DNA from: Picochlorum sp. 'celeri'
Lineage: Eukaryota; Chlorophyta; Trebouxiophyceae
Length of the DNA: 64,000 nt
Reading direction: 5' to 3'
Assembly (NCBI GenBank): GCA_010909725.1
Contig: JAACMV010000008.1
Location: forward strand, 248,001 to 312,000
In this document: piece by piece, positions 10,189-20,857 of the stretch
How positions within the stretch are numbered: position 1 is the first letter of the stretch
How the letters are laid out: every line of letters begins with the position of its first letter
Program-made: the position numbers and the translations under genes
Notes under the pieces: model-generated
Told to the model about the DNA's origin: nothing
Databases searched by the model: none
What the model saw: only the letters and a program-made list of their open reading frames with translations

Positions 10189-10928
10189 ATGGGTGTCCGG
10201 GACCCTTTTCGTGTTCTTGGTATAGATCCAAGTGCATCAAAAGAAGACATAAAGAATGCGTACCGTCGAAAGGTACTGGAGTGTCACCCAGATCGTCACC
10301 ATGGGTCACCAGACTCTGTGAGGCAGAATGCAGAGAAGCAGTTTACTGTATGTGTGCTTTTGTTTCCCATTGTGCAGCTGCGCTTTTTTTCTCAACTCTT
10401 TCTTCGTCGGATACGACGTATTTAGATAGAAGTTTGTTCATATCATGTATGTGGTTGTGTATGACGCAGGCTGTTTCAGAGGCATATGAACAGTTGATTA
10501 ATCAGCGCACTCGTTCAGCATCTGGTCAGAGCACGTCATCGTCTACTTCTTCAGCATATAGATATTCATACACTCGACATGGATACCAACATACCCAGTA
10601 CTATCGTGATCGTGGGAAGACACGGTCTTCGTCGATTGGATCAAAGTTTATCAGTTTTGTGTACATGCTCAAGAGTACAGGCAGTTTAGCAGCCACAGCT
10701 CTGGTTGGGGGTGTTTTCATAGGTGGCTTGCTTGCCTTTGACCCACTAATTAGTACTCTGTGGGTGGAAAGAAATAAAGGCAAATCATTTGAGGATATGA
10801 TTGCTGAAGTGGAGAGAGCAAAAGCTATCAAAAAGGGGATGCAGCACATTATTGCCAATCATATGGATCATCGTAGCATGGTTTTAAAGAGGCTGATGCA
10901 CCAGTGCATGTCTACTCTGGATTCGTAA
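10189..10928 (+). CDS. Membrane-anchored DnaJ (J-domain) protein
   Basis: Exons 10189-10347 and 10470-10928; phase-0 GT-AG join giving about 205 aa. The start ATG has a strong ACCACCATGG context. The J domain occupies residues ~5-70, with the Hsp70-stimulating HPD at 33-35 and a typical helix IV after the splice (KQF-T then AVSEAYEQL). A Ser/Tyr-rich linker follows, then one strongly hydrophobic segment (about residues 122-148, LAATALVGGVFIGGLLAF), so this is a J-protein tethered to a membrane with the J domain exposed on one side. Organelle not determined; no clear transit peptide precedes the J domain. Convergent with the amidohydrolase gene (74 nt). Confidence 0.86.
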
Positions 10929-11002
10929 GTATTCATCGGGAACAGTATGATACTGGCAGAGAAAAAATAGGAATAAATGAATGATTGATTTTTCATCTGA
11001 TG

Positions 11003-12751
11003 TTATGAACATCCATAGACACATTGTCCCTGTACAAATGTCTTCTCAACAGCCTGGCGGCGTGCTATAGCATCTTTTAATCGCTCAGATGATACATGCG
11101 AGTCATTTGGTATATCAAGAGTCGCATATACTGCTTTCTGGACATCTGCAGTTGAAGCATGGATCACAAAATCTGCAAACATTCCATCCTGTATGGCCCC
11201 AAAACGCGCATTTGGGTCTCCTAATAGCGCTGCTCCTCGAGTAATAGACCATAATGCCTCTGAAAATGACAGAGCGTACGGATTCCTCGAATCGATTGCA
11301 GCTTCCAGTGTCTCCATAGGGTCCATGTCAACAACTGGCCAGTCTGATGCTAGACCTACATTGACACCATATCTCACAAACTCTTTCAGCGGATATGAAT
11401 ACATGGAGTCTTTCTCATGCAGCCTTGTTGGAATTATATCGCGATCACCCACCCAATGCAGTGGGTTTGGAGTGACACCAATCCCCAGCTTTGCCAACTT
11501 TTTAATTGATTCTATCCCAGATACATGTTGAGCATGTTCAATTCTCAAACCATTCCCTCCAAACTTTTCATACACATCAATGACTTCATCGACAGCACGA
11601 CTGCCTATTGCATGAGTCGCAACAGCGACCCCAGCATTCTTCGCCATGGATACCAGAGCAACAAAGTCTGACACATTGACCGCTCGAACCCCACGACTGC
11701 CATCGTCTTTATATGGTTCATACATGAGTGCTGTTCGACTACTCAACGACCCATCATAAAATCCTTTCACACTCCCGAAAGACAATCGATCCTCCCGTCT
11801 TCCCAAGGCATTCACCATGTCCAGTATTGCAGGTAATGCATTGAGGGATACGAATGCATTCATACGAATCTTCAATTCGCCAGACTTCACAACCTCTCTA
11901 TAAATATTTTGAACATCTTCAAATGCCGCATACTCCCCGTCAACGAACCCTACCCGCCCCATATCATGTACATGTGTCACCCCCTTGCTAAATGCATACT
12001 GCTGAGCCCTTTCAAAGGCACGCATCAGATCCGCTTCCGTCACCTTGGGTATCACGCGAGTCACCAAACTCATGGCAGCATCGCACAGAACGCCAGTCGG
12101 GCGACCATTCTCATCCCTCACAATCTCTCCTCCAGAAGGTTCTGGAGTCGAAGCATCAATGGATGCCAGCCTCAATGCAACACTATTCACCAGCATTTGA
12201 TGAGAATCAAACCTATAAATCACCACAGGAGTATCTGGACTGACCCCATCAATCCAACGAGCATGGCCGAATTCGCCATGATACATATATCCAACCACCC
12301 ATCCTCCTCGCTCCTTGGCCTGCACTGCCTTCTCAACTTCATGGGCAAGACCAACCCTGTCCCGCACATGACCCACATTCAATGACTCTAGAAACAATCC
12401 ACCTGATAAAAAGTGCACATGGGGATCCACAAGCCCAGGAGTCACCAATGCCCCGCCTAAATCGATATCCATCATCATGGATGCATCAGTCACATTCTCC
12501 AGGACAAAGACACCTTGCTGTTGGTCCACCACAAACTCCTCCACCACTGGATCATCGAGATTCCCAGTCAGCACAATGCCATTCTTGTAACGGACGAATC
12601 TGTGGTGCTGATTCCCAGATGGCTGGGTTAAATACGGACACGTTTGTACCCAAGGTGAAGAGAGGAGGAGTTCCTCAAGAGAACCCCAGAAAATGGCACA
12701 GAGGCCAGTTATAACTGAGAGAGCTAGTAGAATTTGTTCAGTTCTATTCAT
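11003..12751 (-). CDS. Amidohydrolase family 3 protein, LAF3/YtcJ-like
   Basis: 582 aa, single exon. Residues ~6-28 form one hydrophobic segment (signal peptide or anchor), so the enzyme is probably ER/lumen-facing. The TIM-barrel amidohydrolase starts with GALVTPGLVDPHVHF, which carries the HxH metal pair, and continues with SHQMLVNSVAL, GVTHVHDMG, the long insert typical of Amidohydro_3, and the late metal Asp in ASDWPVVDMDPMETLEAAI. The closest named family I know is Arabidopsis LAF3, linked to phytochrome A signalling, and bacterial YtcJ. Substrate is unknown for this group; N-acyl or cyclic amide hydrolysis is plausible only as a family-level inference. Confidence 0.85.
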   Translation of the reverse strand: MNRTEQILLALSVITGLCAIFWGSLEELLLSSPWVQTCPYLTQPSGNQHHRFVRYKNGIVLTGNLDDPVVEEFVVDQQQGVFVLENVTDASMMMDIDLGGALVTPGLVDPHVHFLSGGLFLESLNVGHVRDRVGLAHEVEKAVQAKERGGWVVGYMYHGEFGHARWIDGVSPDTPVVIYRFDSHQMLVNSVALRLASIDASTPEPSGGEIVRDENGRPTGVLCDAAMSLVTRVIPKVTEADLMRAFERAQQYAFSKGVTHVHDMGRVGFVDGEYAAFEDVQNIYREVVKSGELKIRMNAFVSLNALPAILDMVNALGRREDRLSFGSVKGFYDGSLSSRTALMYEPYKDDGSRGVRAVNVSDFVALVSMAKNAGVAVATHAIGSRAVDEVIDVYEKFGGNGLRIEHAQHVSGIESIKKLAKLGIGVTPNPLHWVGDRDIIPTRLHEKDSMYSYPLKEFVRYGVNVGLASDWPVVDMDPMETLEAAIDSRNPYALSFSEALWSITRGAALLGDPNARFGAIQDGMFADFVIHASTADVQKAVYATLDIPNDSHVSSERLKDAIARRQAVEKTFVQGQCVYGCS

Positions 12752-12950
12752 TCATCAATTGAAACGGCACATTGAGTGAAAATACGGCAGTAATGATGGA
12801 TGGGACTATAGTTGAGTGTAGGTTGCAGCGATTGCCGTACGTAAACGGTCATTTGTCCTCTTTGACCGATTCAACAAATATTGCTATATGTGACCAAAAC
12901 CTCAAGAGAAACTCAAGTTTCGGAAAAAGAATTCTATTTCTGGGCATACC

Positions 12951-14282
12951 ATGGCGTCTCTGAGGCATATTGTGACACAGATTCGTCATGTAGAGCAGCA
13001 GAACAGCGCTCATCTGAGCTCTGGTCGAGAAGAAGATGTGACCGAGTTGGAAACGATGTTGTGCTCACGGGGCACCGAAGGGATCATTAAACAAGCAGAT
13101 GTGGAGACTGTGTTATCATCTATAGAGTCTTTGGATACGAGGAGTCATCAGGTTGGGATTTTGCACATCCTGGGAGCTCTTTCCAAAAGTTTAGTTTGTT
13201 CAGGTGGAGAAGACATTTTGGAGCAGTACTGCAGATTAGCGTTTGGTTTTCTTCTCTCTTGTTCACCAGATGATTACATAGGGTATAGCAACATGTCAAA
13301 GAGGAAATTATGTCGTGTCTGTTGCACAGTTGGGCAGGTGGCAATGGAGTCTGGGAGGGCAAAGCAGGCAATTGTACCAGTGTCTACTGGGCTGCATTGT
13401 CTCGTACAAGGGAGGTTAGAAATACTGACACCTGTACATGCGGAGCTACTGAAGCTGTGTCTTGTGTCGAAAATGTATTCCAAGGCGGTTTCGTTTCTGA
13501 AGTCTCATGCCATCTTAAGTGCACCAGAGTGTTACAAGACCAGATCAACACATGTATTGCTCTATTTTTATTACGGTGGCATGGTGTATACTGGATTAAA
13601 AAAGTACAACGAGGCTATGTTTATGTATCTTGGGGCCATGACCATGCCGGCGTTTCAAGTGAGTGAGATTGCTCTGGAAGCTGCGAAGAAATACATCCTG
13701 GTGTCCCTGATACTGTATGGAGATATTAAGCCAATACCTTCGTATGCGTCGACATTGTTGACGAAAGATGTGAAAATAGTGTGCGAGAATTATTATAGCC
13801 TTGGATCGCTGGTCGCGTCGGGAAAGGACGTCCAAGTGTTTGTGGCAGAGAGAGAGGATGTGTGGCGACGGGATGGGAACTTTGGCTTGGTGCAGATACT
13901 TGTTGGACAGGAGTGCCAGCGTAAACAGCGAATAGAGAACTTGAGTAAAATATATTCTTCAATTCCACGGGATCGGCTTGTTTCTGAATTGGGATTGGGG
14001 CAATGGGAAGAGATGATGCGTGTCATTTTTTCCATGGAAGCATCAGAGAGGACACGCGTGAAATTGGATGAAAAAGATAACGTGCTGCATCTGTCTGAAG
14101 CAGATGGGACTGATATTTCTATGAAAGACATGATGCAACTTATTCAGGAATGCCAGAATATGAAGGATGTGATTGATGAAGAATCTCACCATATTGAGTG
14201 CTTACCAGAGTGCATTGTGTCGCAAGAGCCCAAGGGGTCTGCTCGTTCTCGAGAGATTGCAGTAGAAGATCCTTCTGCTTAA
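12951..14282 (+). CDS. CSN3: COP9 signalosome subunit 3
   Basis: 443 aa, one exon. CSN3 is a PCI-domain scaffold of the COP9 signalosome, which removes NEDD8 from cullin-RING ligases. Matching stretches to animal and plant CSN3 include the helical repeats ending in VHAELLKLCLVSKMYSKAV, LLYFYYGGMVYTGLKKYNEA, EIALEAAKKYILVSLILYG, and the PCI core (about 325-390) with DNVLHLSE in the winged-helix wing. The acidic, flexible tail after ~400 is normal for the subunit. Start chosen at the first ATG of the frame (MASLRHIV), preceded by ATACC. Its stop is 14 nt from that of the convergent starch synthase gene. Confidence 0.87.
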   Translation: MASLRHIVTQIRHVEQQNSAHLSSGREEDVTELETMLCSRGTEGIIKQADVETVLSSIESLDTRSHQVGILHILGALSKSLVCSGGEDILEQYCRLAFGFLLSCSPDDYIGYSNMSKRKLCRVCCTVGQVAMESGRAKQAIVPVSTGLHCLVQGRLEILTPVHAELLKLCLVSKMYSKAVSFLKSHAILSAPECYKTRSTHVLLYFYYGGMVYTGLKKYNEAMFMYLGAMTMPAFQVSEIALEAAKKYILVSLILYGDIKPIPSYASTLLTKDVKIVCENYYSLGSLVASGKDVQVFVAEREDVWRRDGNFGLVQILVGQECQRKQRIENLSKIYSSIPRDRLVSELGLGQWEEMMRVIFSMEASERTRVKLDEKDNVLHLSEADGTDISMKDMMQLIQECQNMKDVIDEESHHIECLPECIVSQEPKGSARSREIAVEDPSA

Positions 14283-14296
14283 TTTAATTCGCAATA

Positions 14297-16388
14297 TTAC
14301 ATATACAATACATGTGTGATTATATCTTGCCACTGAAGGGCTGATTTGTTCCAGGACATGTCATACTCCATGCACGTTGCTTGCTCCTGAATGTATAGAT
14401 CAGTTTTATAGTCTTCTACAGCAGTGTTGACTATTTCAATCATAGCATCTACGCTTTCTCCTACAGTATCGAATTTCGGCATCAGCCTCCCTATACCACT
14501 GCGTCCTAGATCGTATAGTCCTCCTGTGGCTGTCAGGATTGGCACGGCTCCGTAGTGGGCAGCACACTGAGCAATCAGACCGCATGGTTCGAACTTCGAA
14601 GGGACAATCACATAGTCCGCTGCTGCAAGAAGACAATGGGCTATTTCTTCCGAAAATTCACAGATTCCCGCTGCATGTCCAGGAAAAGAATGCTCCAGGC
14701 TTTCTACTGCTCGCTCCATCCAGGGATCACCAGTTCCTAGGACTGCTAATTGCAGCTTTGACTGCTGTGATTCTGTCATGCACTCTTCCACAGATTTTGT
14801 CGGTCTTGGTGCCTCTTTCTGAGGTAGTATCTTCGTAAAGGATCTAAGGAGAACATCAACTCCTTTCTGCTCTGTGAGCCTCCCAATAAACACAAACAGG
14901 ACAGCCTTGTCATCCACATTCAGTCCAAATTTCTGTTGAATCGCCTTTTTCATATACGATTTACCTTTTGACACGGTACTCGATCCATATCGAGCATCTA
15001 CCGGTAAATACTTGTCATGCAAGGTGTCCCATTCCACAGTATCAATGCCATTCATAATGCCACAGACACCTCGGCGATGCAAAATATCCCCCATACCACA
15101 ATTGAGTGACATATCATCTGACATAATCTCCTTTGCATATTGTGGACTGACAGTAACGATTTGATCACAACAAAGCAATGCTCCTTTCATGAAATTCACA
15201 GTATTGTCATCGAGTCGAACATCATTCAAGTCTTTTGTAATACCTAGAGTATCTGATTCATTTCCTTCTTCGTCTGGTGTTGGTCCGAGAATATCCTCCA
15301 AGCGTGTTTTTGTATAAAATGGCGCCACAGAATCTGGTGGCAGCAATATATTGGACAACGTATCTTCAGAAAAGACCCCTTGATACGCTAAATTGTGAAT
15401 ACAAAACAATGTCTTCACCCTTCCAAGTGACCCCAAAATTCTCTTCTCTATATCACTTAGTGATTCTTTCACGTCATTACTGACCAATCCTTGCATGATA
15501 TGTTTCAACCGAAGGACATGCAGCGCGGATGGCCAATCATTCAGAACAAAGACAACATCCCTTGCAGTGCTGCCTCCACAACACGATGCAATGGGTTCCC
15601 CCTCCGCAACATCTGCGATTCGCTCAGTATTCTCCTCATAATTCGGTAGTAATATACCAGACACTAGAGCCCCCCATGCCAAAATATCATATCGAATGTC
15701 CATATGACGACAATCATAGACCCCTCCATCAGCCTCAACATACGTCAACGACGGATGCCCTCTCGACGCATCATGCCTCCTCATTCCGAGCATCGGATGC
15801 TTTACAAACACTCTATGTACACCAGCATCATCACGCGTCTCAAAAAGAGACGCCTGCCTGCAGATACCCTCCAAAGGATACTCTGGGAGAGGCACATCCA
15901 TCTGACAGTCTCTCACATCATCATACTGTTCATACATTGGAGCGACACTCATCACTCGACACGTCTCGATTGAATCATAATCTCCCTTCCATTCTGATTG
16001 TATACGAGCAAGGGCTTTGGGTAGTGCTGAGATGACATCAGCTAAACCTCCCACTTTTGACCTACACATGAATCACATATACACGCATCCTCCCAACACA
16101 TTGCTCCATCACAACATGACATGACATGACATACCATGGAGACACTTCTGTGGAAAGAAATACCACACGCAACTCATCCACCCTCGTCTCTTCACCACCC
16201 TTGCTATCGTTGAATTCTTCCATCAAATCTATCCTCTTCTTCCCCTTCACCCTACTCAATGCCTTCTGATACCTAGTCAGAAAAGACGTCAATACCTTGC
16301 GTGAATGACACACGCGATTCGATGCACGCTTCTTTGCCGTGCACAAGAATATCCTCTGGTCTTGCCCCAAACCCAAAGACACTCGCAT
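14297..16388 (-). CDS. Starch synthase (GT5)
   Basis: Exons 16388-16135 and 16061-14297; the phase-2 join rebuilds EVSPWSKVGGLADV, the ADP-glucose-binding KxGGL loop at the start of the GT5 catalytic domain, giving about 671 aa. Elongates alpha-1,4-glucan from ADP-glucose in the plastid. The first ~75 residues are basic and Ser-rich, consistent with a transit peptide. Other hallmarks: FCIHNLAYQGVF, MNGIDTVEWD, FVFIGRLTEQKGVD, and the C-terminal lobe PSKFEPCGLIAQCAAHYG with the conserved catalytic Glu. The soluble-versus-granule-bound class is not clear. A pentamer repeat (ACATG) abuts the splice donor inside the intron. Confidence 0.92.
16114..16132. repeat. ACATG tandem repeat at starch synthase intron donor
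   Basis: Nearly four head-to-tail copies of the 5-mer ACATG/CATGA lie inside the starch synthase intron, ending within 2-3 nt of its GT donor (donor at 16134-16133 on the minus strand). Read on the transcript strand the donor is GTATGTCATGTC. Copy changes would alter spacing in a very short intron. Confidence 0.7.
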
Positions 16389-17007
16389 CTATCCTGAGAA
16401 CGATGCCCCACACAATGGCATCATGTCGCGACCAAAATGATCAAATGCTCAAAAATAAGTAAGAAAGGAATCCAACCCACGCCCCGCCTGCTCAAGCTTT
16501 CGTCGTGTCAGACTGACATGTCACTCCAGCAAAAGACTCAACTAAGACTTGATGTCCAGTCAATGCCCATGAAGTACAAATACTATAGCCTAGTTATCAC
16601 AATGTACCGCCTGGATATGGAAAACATCCACTATCTGATGCCAGAGTGGCAGCAAGTACATCTTACATGCCAGTGTCCGATCAAATTCTCGTTTCACCGA
16701 TCAATTGCAATTGGTCGACAGGGCTCCGGCCTCTGTATCGCAGCAGTGCCTGCTGCTGATGGCAAGGCCATCCAATCCCACAGCACGCCGCATGCCAGTG
16801 TCTCTCTAGAGCGATTGATTTCTAGTACATTGTCCATACCGATAACAGTACTTTTCATTTAACCATCGCGAATTTGATTGCATCGTATCGAAGACCTCAT
16901 ATCGAGTACGTAGAGTTTTGGGGGCCACCACAGCTGCGGCACCAAGGAACCAATTCATTCGTCCAACGTACGATTTTTTACTACGCATACTTTATATCTG
17001 AGAGATA
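16389..17007. other. Divergent promoter region, no supported gene
   Basis: 619 nt between the starch synthase and SET-domain starts. A 141-codon ORF at 16437-16862 (plus) was inspected; it lacks recognisable motifs, has no family resemblance and a composition like neighbouring spacers, so it is not called. Confidence 0.4.
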
Positions 17008-18837
17008 ATGAGTGCTACGGAGGTTCAGCAACATCAGAATGCTAGTGAGGGAGAGTCTGCTGGAAAGCAGCAGCATGTCGCACCACAAAAGCCTGCTGTG
17101 GCGCAGCCGAAAAGAAACTCTCCTCGGTACCAGCCATTGCCTACGATTATGAAGAAAATATCAGATACTCCTGATCTTGGATGGAAATTGGAGGTGGCTC
17201 AGAAGCATGTCAAGAATGTGGTCGCAACCAAGGACTATGAGGCCGGGGAGCTGGTCAGTGTTGAACGGCCATTTTTGTGCGTGCCAATGGCCAAGTACGC
17301 TGGATTATTCTGCCACAAGTGTCTTCATAGATTGAAGTGGGATAAGGCATCGACGAAGGATGCTGGGACTGGACTGAATCCTTGCCTTCCAAGGTATTGT
17401 GATGGGTGCAAGGAGAAGGGACGTGTGGACCAGGAGTTGGACGCAAAGCTTGCTGCATTGCGAATCAAGCTTCCTGATATTGCGAAAGAGCACTCCTTAG
17501 ATCCAACGATGCTCCATATTGTGACGTTGCTTGATTTACAGAGGGCAGGTGTTGTGAAACGAGAGGAGATTTTCATTGATTCCAAGGATTCTGATGTCCA
17601 GAAGAAGACATTCCAGTGCTCGGTGGAAGATTTCGATCATTTGACCAATGTATGGGATCGTAAACCAGAGTCTTGGAGGAAGATGGTGGGTCCAGCTGTG
17701 CGTGCTCTTCATAAAGAGCTGACTGCCCTGGCATCATCTGGAGCCATCCCAGGGTATACCAAGGCAAGCAGTCTTGTCAGGATGCAAGCTGATGCTGCAC
17801 AGATTTCCATGCATGTTCAGACAATCTCTGCACCAGATTTACAGAGTGGAGACACGGCTGTGGGCATGTTCCCAGGGTTGAGTCAGTTCCAGCATGCGTG
17901 TGCTCCAAATGCCTTCTTTTTGGCGCGAGGAAATGAGCTGTTTGTCCGTGCCATTATTCCGATCCGCAAGGGAGAAGAAATTCTTGTTTCATACGTCAAT
18001 ATAGCGGAAACAAGAGCAAATAGGCAGGTGCTGCTTGAATCAGAGCGTCATATTGCCTGCCATTGTGCTCGATGCGAGCATCCAAAGGAACAGTCGGTTG
18101 ACCGTCTTATTGAGGGAGTTGTATGCTTGGACTGCCGAGCTGATGTCCTTTTGCCTCTTGACATTGGGCCTCAAAATGACGCTGCAACAGAACTATACAA
18201 GCAGAGGTTGCAGGAGGACAGGAAATATCATGTGAAGATGTTGACCAAAAAGTTGCGCCATGCAAAGGGAGAGGAGGCAAAGAAGAAGATTGAAGAAGAT
18301 ATCAAGGAGCTTGAAGGCGATGTTACAGTACCAGAGGGTGTTATTTTCTGGCGTTGTTGTTCATGTGAGAGCGTAGAACCCTCCCATACAGTAAATACAG
18401 ATGGTCCAGGGGATATTATTAACAAGGCAAACCGTTTGCTCCAAGGAGCAGGGCTGTTGAGTTTGAAACAGAAGAATTACAGTGAAAGTGGGGAGAATAT
18501 GCTAGAGACTCTGGCAGGTACCCTTGATGGAAGACTGCCACCATATCATATCAAGGTTATGGAATCACTTCCACCACTCATCAATTTCAATATGAAGAAG
18601 GGTGATGCCATCAAGGTGTTGAACTATGCTATTCAGCTGTGGGATACGGAACGCCAGCTTGTTGAGGACAGACCAACGATGCAGCAGCTGCAATGTTTGG
18701 AAGCTATTATTGATGCAGCAGAGCATAAGGCTTCGAACGCGTCATCGGATGTCATCAAGAAGCAGTTTGCAAAACGTGTGAAGCAAGCAGAGGAACAGCT
18801 CAAAGAAACAAAGAGGATCTTGTTGGGGAAAGCATAA
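17008..18837 (+). CDS. SMYD-like SET-domain protein
   Basis: 609 aa, single exon. The SET fold is split as in SMYD proteins. An N-SET part at ~60-95 (VVATKDYEAGELVSVERPF) is followed by a MYND-like Cys cluster (CHKC at ~102-105, then CLPRYCDGCKEK), an insert, and the catalytic C-SET at ~255-345. The latter carries FQHACAPNAFFLARG in place of the usual NHSCxPN, then IPIRKGEEILVSYVNI. Post-SET cysteines CHCARCEHP come next, plus a Lys-rich coiled-coil region (~395-430) with another CRAD/CCSC pair, and a helical TPR-like C-terminus. Such proteins methylate lysines on histones or other proteins. The Asn/His to Gln/His change in the AdoMet motif makes activity less certain. Target unknown. Confidence 0.83.
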   Translation: MSATEVQQHQNASEGESAGKQQHVAPQKPAVAQPKRNSPRYQPLPTIMKKISDTPDLGWKLEVAQKHVKNVVATKDYEAGELVSVERPFLCVPMAKYAGLFCHKCLHRLKWDKASTKDAGTGLNPCLPRYCDGCKEKGRVDQELDAKLAALRIKLPDIAKEHSLDPTMLHIVTLLDLQRAGVVKREEIFIDSKDSDVQKKTFQCSVEDFDHLTNVWDRKPESWRKMVGPAVRALHKELTALASSGAIPGYTKASSLVRMQADAAQISMHVQTISAPDLQSGDTAVGMFPGLSQFQHACAPNAFFLARGNELFVRAIIPIRKGEEILVSYVNIAETRANRQVLLESERHIACHCARCEHPKEQSVDRLIEGVVCLDCRADVLLPLDIGPQNDAATELYKQRLQEDRKYHVKMLTKKLRHAKGEEAKKKIEEDIKELEGDVTVPEGVIFWRCCSCESVEPSHTVNTDGPGDIINKANRLLQGAGLLSLKQKNYSESGENMLETLAGTLDGRLPPYHIKVMESLPPLINFNMKKGDAIKVLNYAIQLWDTERQLVEDRPTMQQLQCLEAIIDAAEHKASNASSDVIKKQFAKRVKQAEEQLKETKRILLGKA

Positions 18838-19056
18838 TGCGACTAGAAGAAGCGTGCACATAGCCACTTTTGGTACATTTTAGTTGAAACGAAAAGAAAT
18901 TATAAGCAGAAAAACATATCAGTAGCCTACTAATATCACTTTTTCCATTTTTCCCAATCCCATATCTGTAAGACAGTATCGAATATGCACTTACACAAAA
19001 TACATGCAGTCCACGAGAAAAAATAATGTATCAATTCATGAATATACACATATATA

Positions 19057-20659
19057 TCACTTGTGAGCCACAAAGAGCCCCCATGTATGCTGGCGTGTCT
19101 GTACAAATTTCAATTTTCTCTGCCAACTTGCTTTCAATTGTTCCACTTTTTCAGACCCCAGAGACTCATCAAAGTTGCCCCTGGATTCATCCACTCTGGC
19201 AATCTCCTTTTCCATACACGTTACTAATTGATCAGATCGATCTTCGATAGACTCGACATGAAAACCTGCGTTCGTGAGAAGGCCGCGGTACTCCTCGAAC
19301 GAACAGAGTGCATACCCTCTCTTTGAGATGTACTCTTTGAACTCCTCATCGCCCTCAGAGTCCGATCGGCAATAGTCTGTGAACACCAATTTACCACCTG
19401 GCTTGAGAACATTATAAATCTTTCTCAGGACGGATGATTTGTCTTGGATATAGAAAAAAGCATCCCTGCTGAAGACGGCATCATAACTGTTGCCAGGTAA
19501 ATCCCGCTTTGCAGCATCACTGACTTCAAAAGACACTTTTCGGCCATTCCCAGTAGCAGCTGCAGTCTCTAAGGCCAACATAATCATGTTGACAGACAAA
19601 TCAATGCCATACACGTAGCATCCATACGTCTCCGCAATGTAAAATGCAGCTGCACCAGCCCCACACCCAAGGTCCAACACAGAATCATCAGTCTTGACAT
19701 TCAACAGTTTTGAAAACTCCTTCGTGGTCTCCAACCCTCCAGGAGACACAAAACCGTTCCCAAAGATCATCTGATACGTACTAATTCCATCTGTATGGTA
19801 CTGCTTCTGATCCAAAAAGTGCCTCAGGTCATTTGATGATGGCTCTGGAGCACTAACCTTTCTCCATTTCCAACACACTTGATTCTGGTTCTGCTTCACC
19901 TTGACGTACGTGTCCACAGATTTGCAAACAACTAGTTCGAAATGATCATATCCACCCGTTGGCTTTAGAATCTTGGCATTATCAAAAATATGAAAATACT
20001 GACGTGGATTTCTGTAGTGAGTAGGATTGTTTGACCGACTCCTGTCACCAGATTGTCGAAAACACGACTCTCGGAAGAACACGATACCCCCCTCATCCAG
20101 CCATCGCAACATGTTCATCGCTAACTTTTCAATCTCTGCATCGGAAAGGTACATGAGCAACCAATTCGAAAACACCACATCTGCACACCCACTCTCCAAA
20201 TCCAGCTGTGTCGCATCACCGCAGCGAAAATCGATATTCCCAAGATGCCCATTGCTCTCTTTGTTCTGATCAATCAGATTCTGCATGAAATCCAGGGCAA
20301 TCACAGATGTCGCAACCTTGGCCACGTCCGCTGTAAACCGCCCGATCCCTGCTCCGAGTTCCACAACACGTTTCCCCTTTGTTGACCCCAATAAGTTCAA
20401 AACCTATACCAAATAAAGTCACCATGAGAAGACAGCATGCAATCCAAGACCAGGCAGGGCAGCCATCACACAATCAACTTGAACTCTGAGTGTCTGTTCA
20501 ACCCACACAATCACACACCTCTGGCCTCTCCATTCGATCAATGTCCTTTGCTTTGCTATCAAGCATCATCGACTCGACAGTTGCCTGCGCTGCATGCTCC
20601 TTCCAGTACGCCTTCTGCGCCTCTCGCTCTTCAGCTTTCTTGGCGTCTGAAACAGCCAT
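19057..20659 (-). CDS. PEAMT: Phosphoethanolamine N-methyltransferase
   Basis: Exons 20659-20519 and 20403-19057; phase-0 join gives 495 aa, the usual length of the plant enzyme (~490 aa). Performs the three AdoMet-dependent methylations of phosphoethanolamine to phosphocholine for phosphatidylcholine synthesis in the cytosol. Two tandem methyltransferase domains are visible: the first with [12 protein letters not shown] (about 60-72), the second with [16 protein letters not shown] (about 285-300). The N-terminal exon reads [19 protein letters not shown], matching the plant signature, and joins to PE-VLNLL. The spacing of both domains and the conserved linker ([21 protein letters not shown]) confirm the two-domain plant type rather than the single-domain protist forms. 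Confidence 0.94.
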
Positions 20660-20857
20660 TATCTACCAAAGTCACTCTTCAACACCTATACTACTCTTCT
20701 ATATGCTACAAATGTATTTTTCTATACGTTGATATGAAGTGGGATGCCTAGATTAGTAGAAACAAGTCCCATCTTCCTGTCCAGCCTGCAAGCAGTTCAT
20801 GGCATGATCACGTCATAATACAAAGTATCACATATCCCGCGTGTCGCATACTCCACA

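Noticed and set aside
16437..16862. 141-codon ORF upstream of the SET-domain gene
   Set aside because: No motif, composition like surrounding spacer, and it lies in a divergent promoter region.
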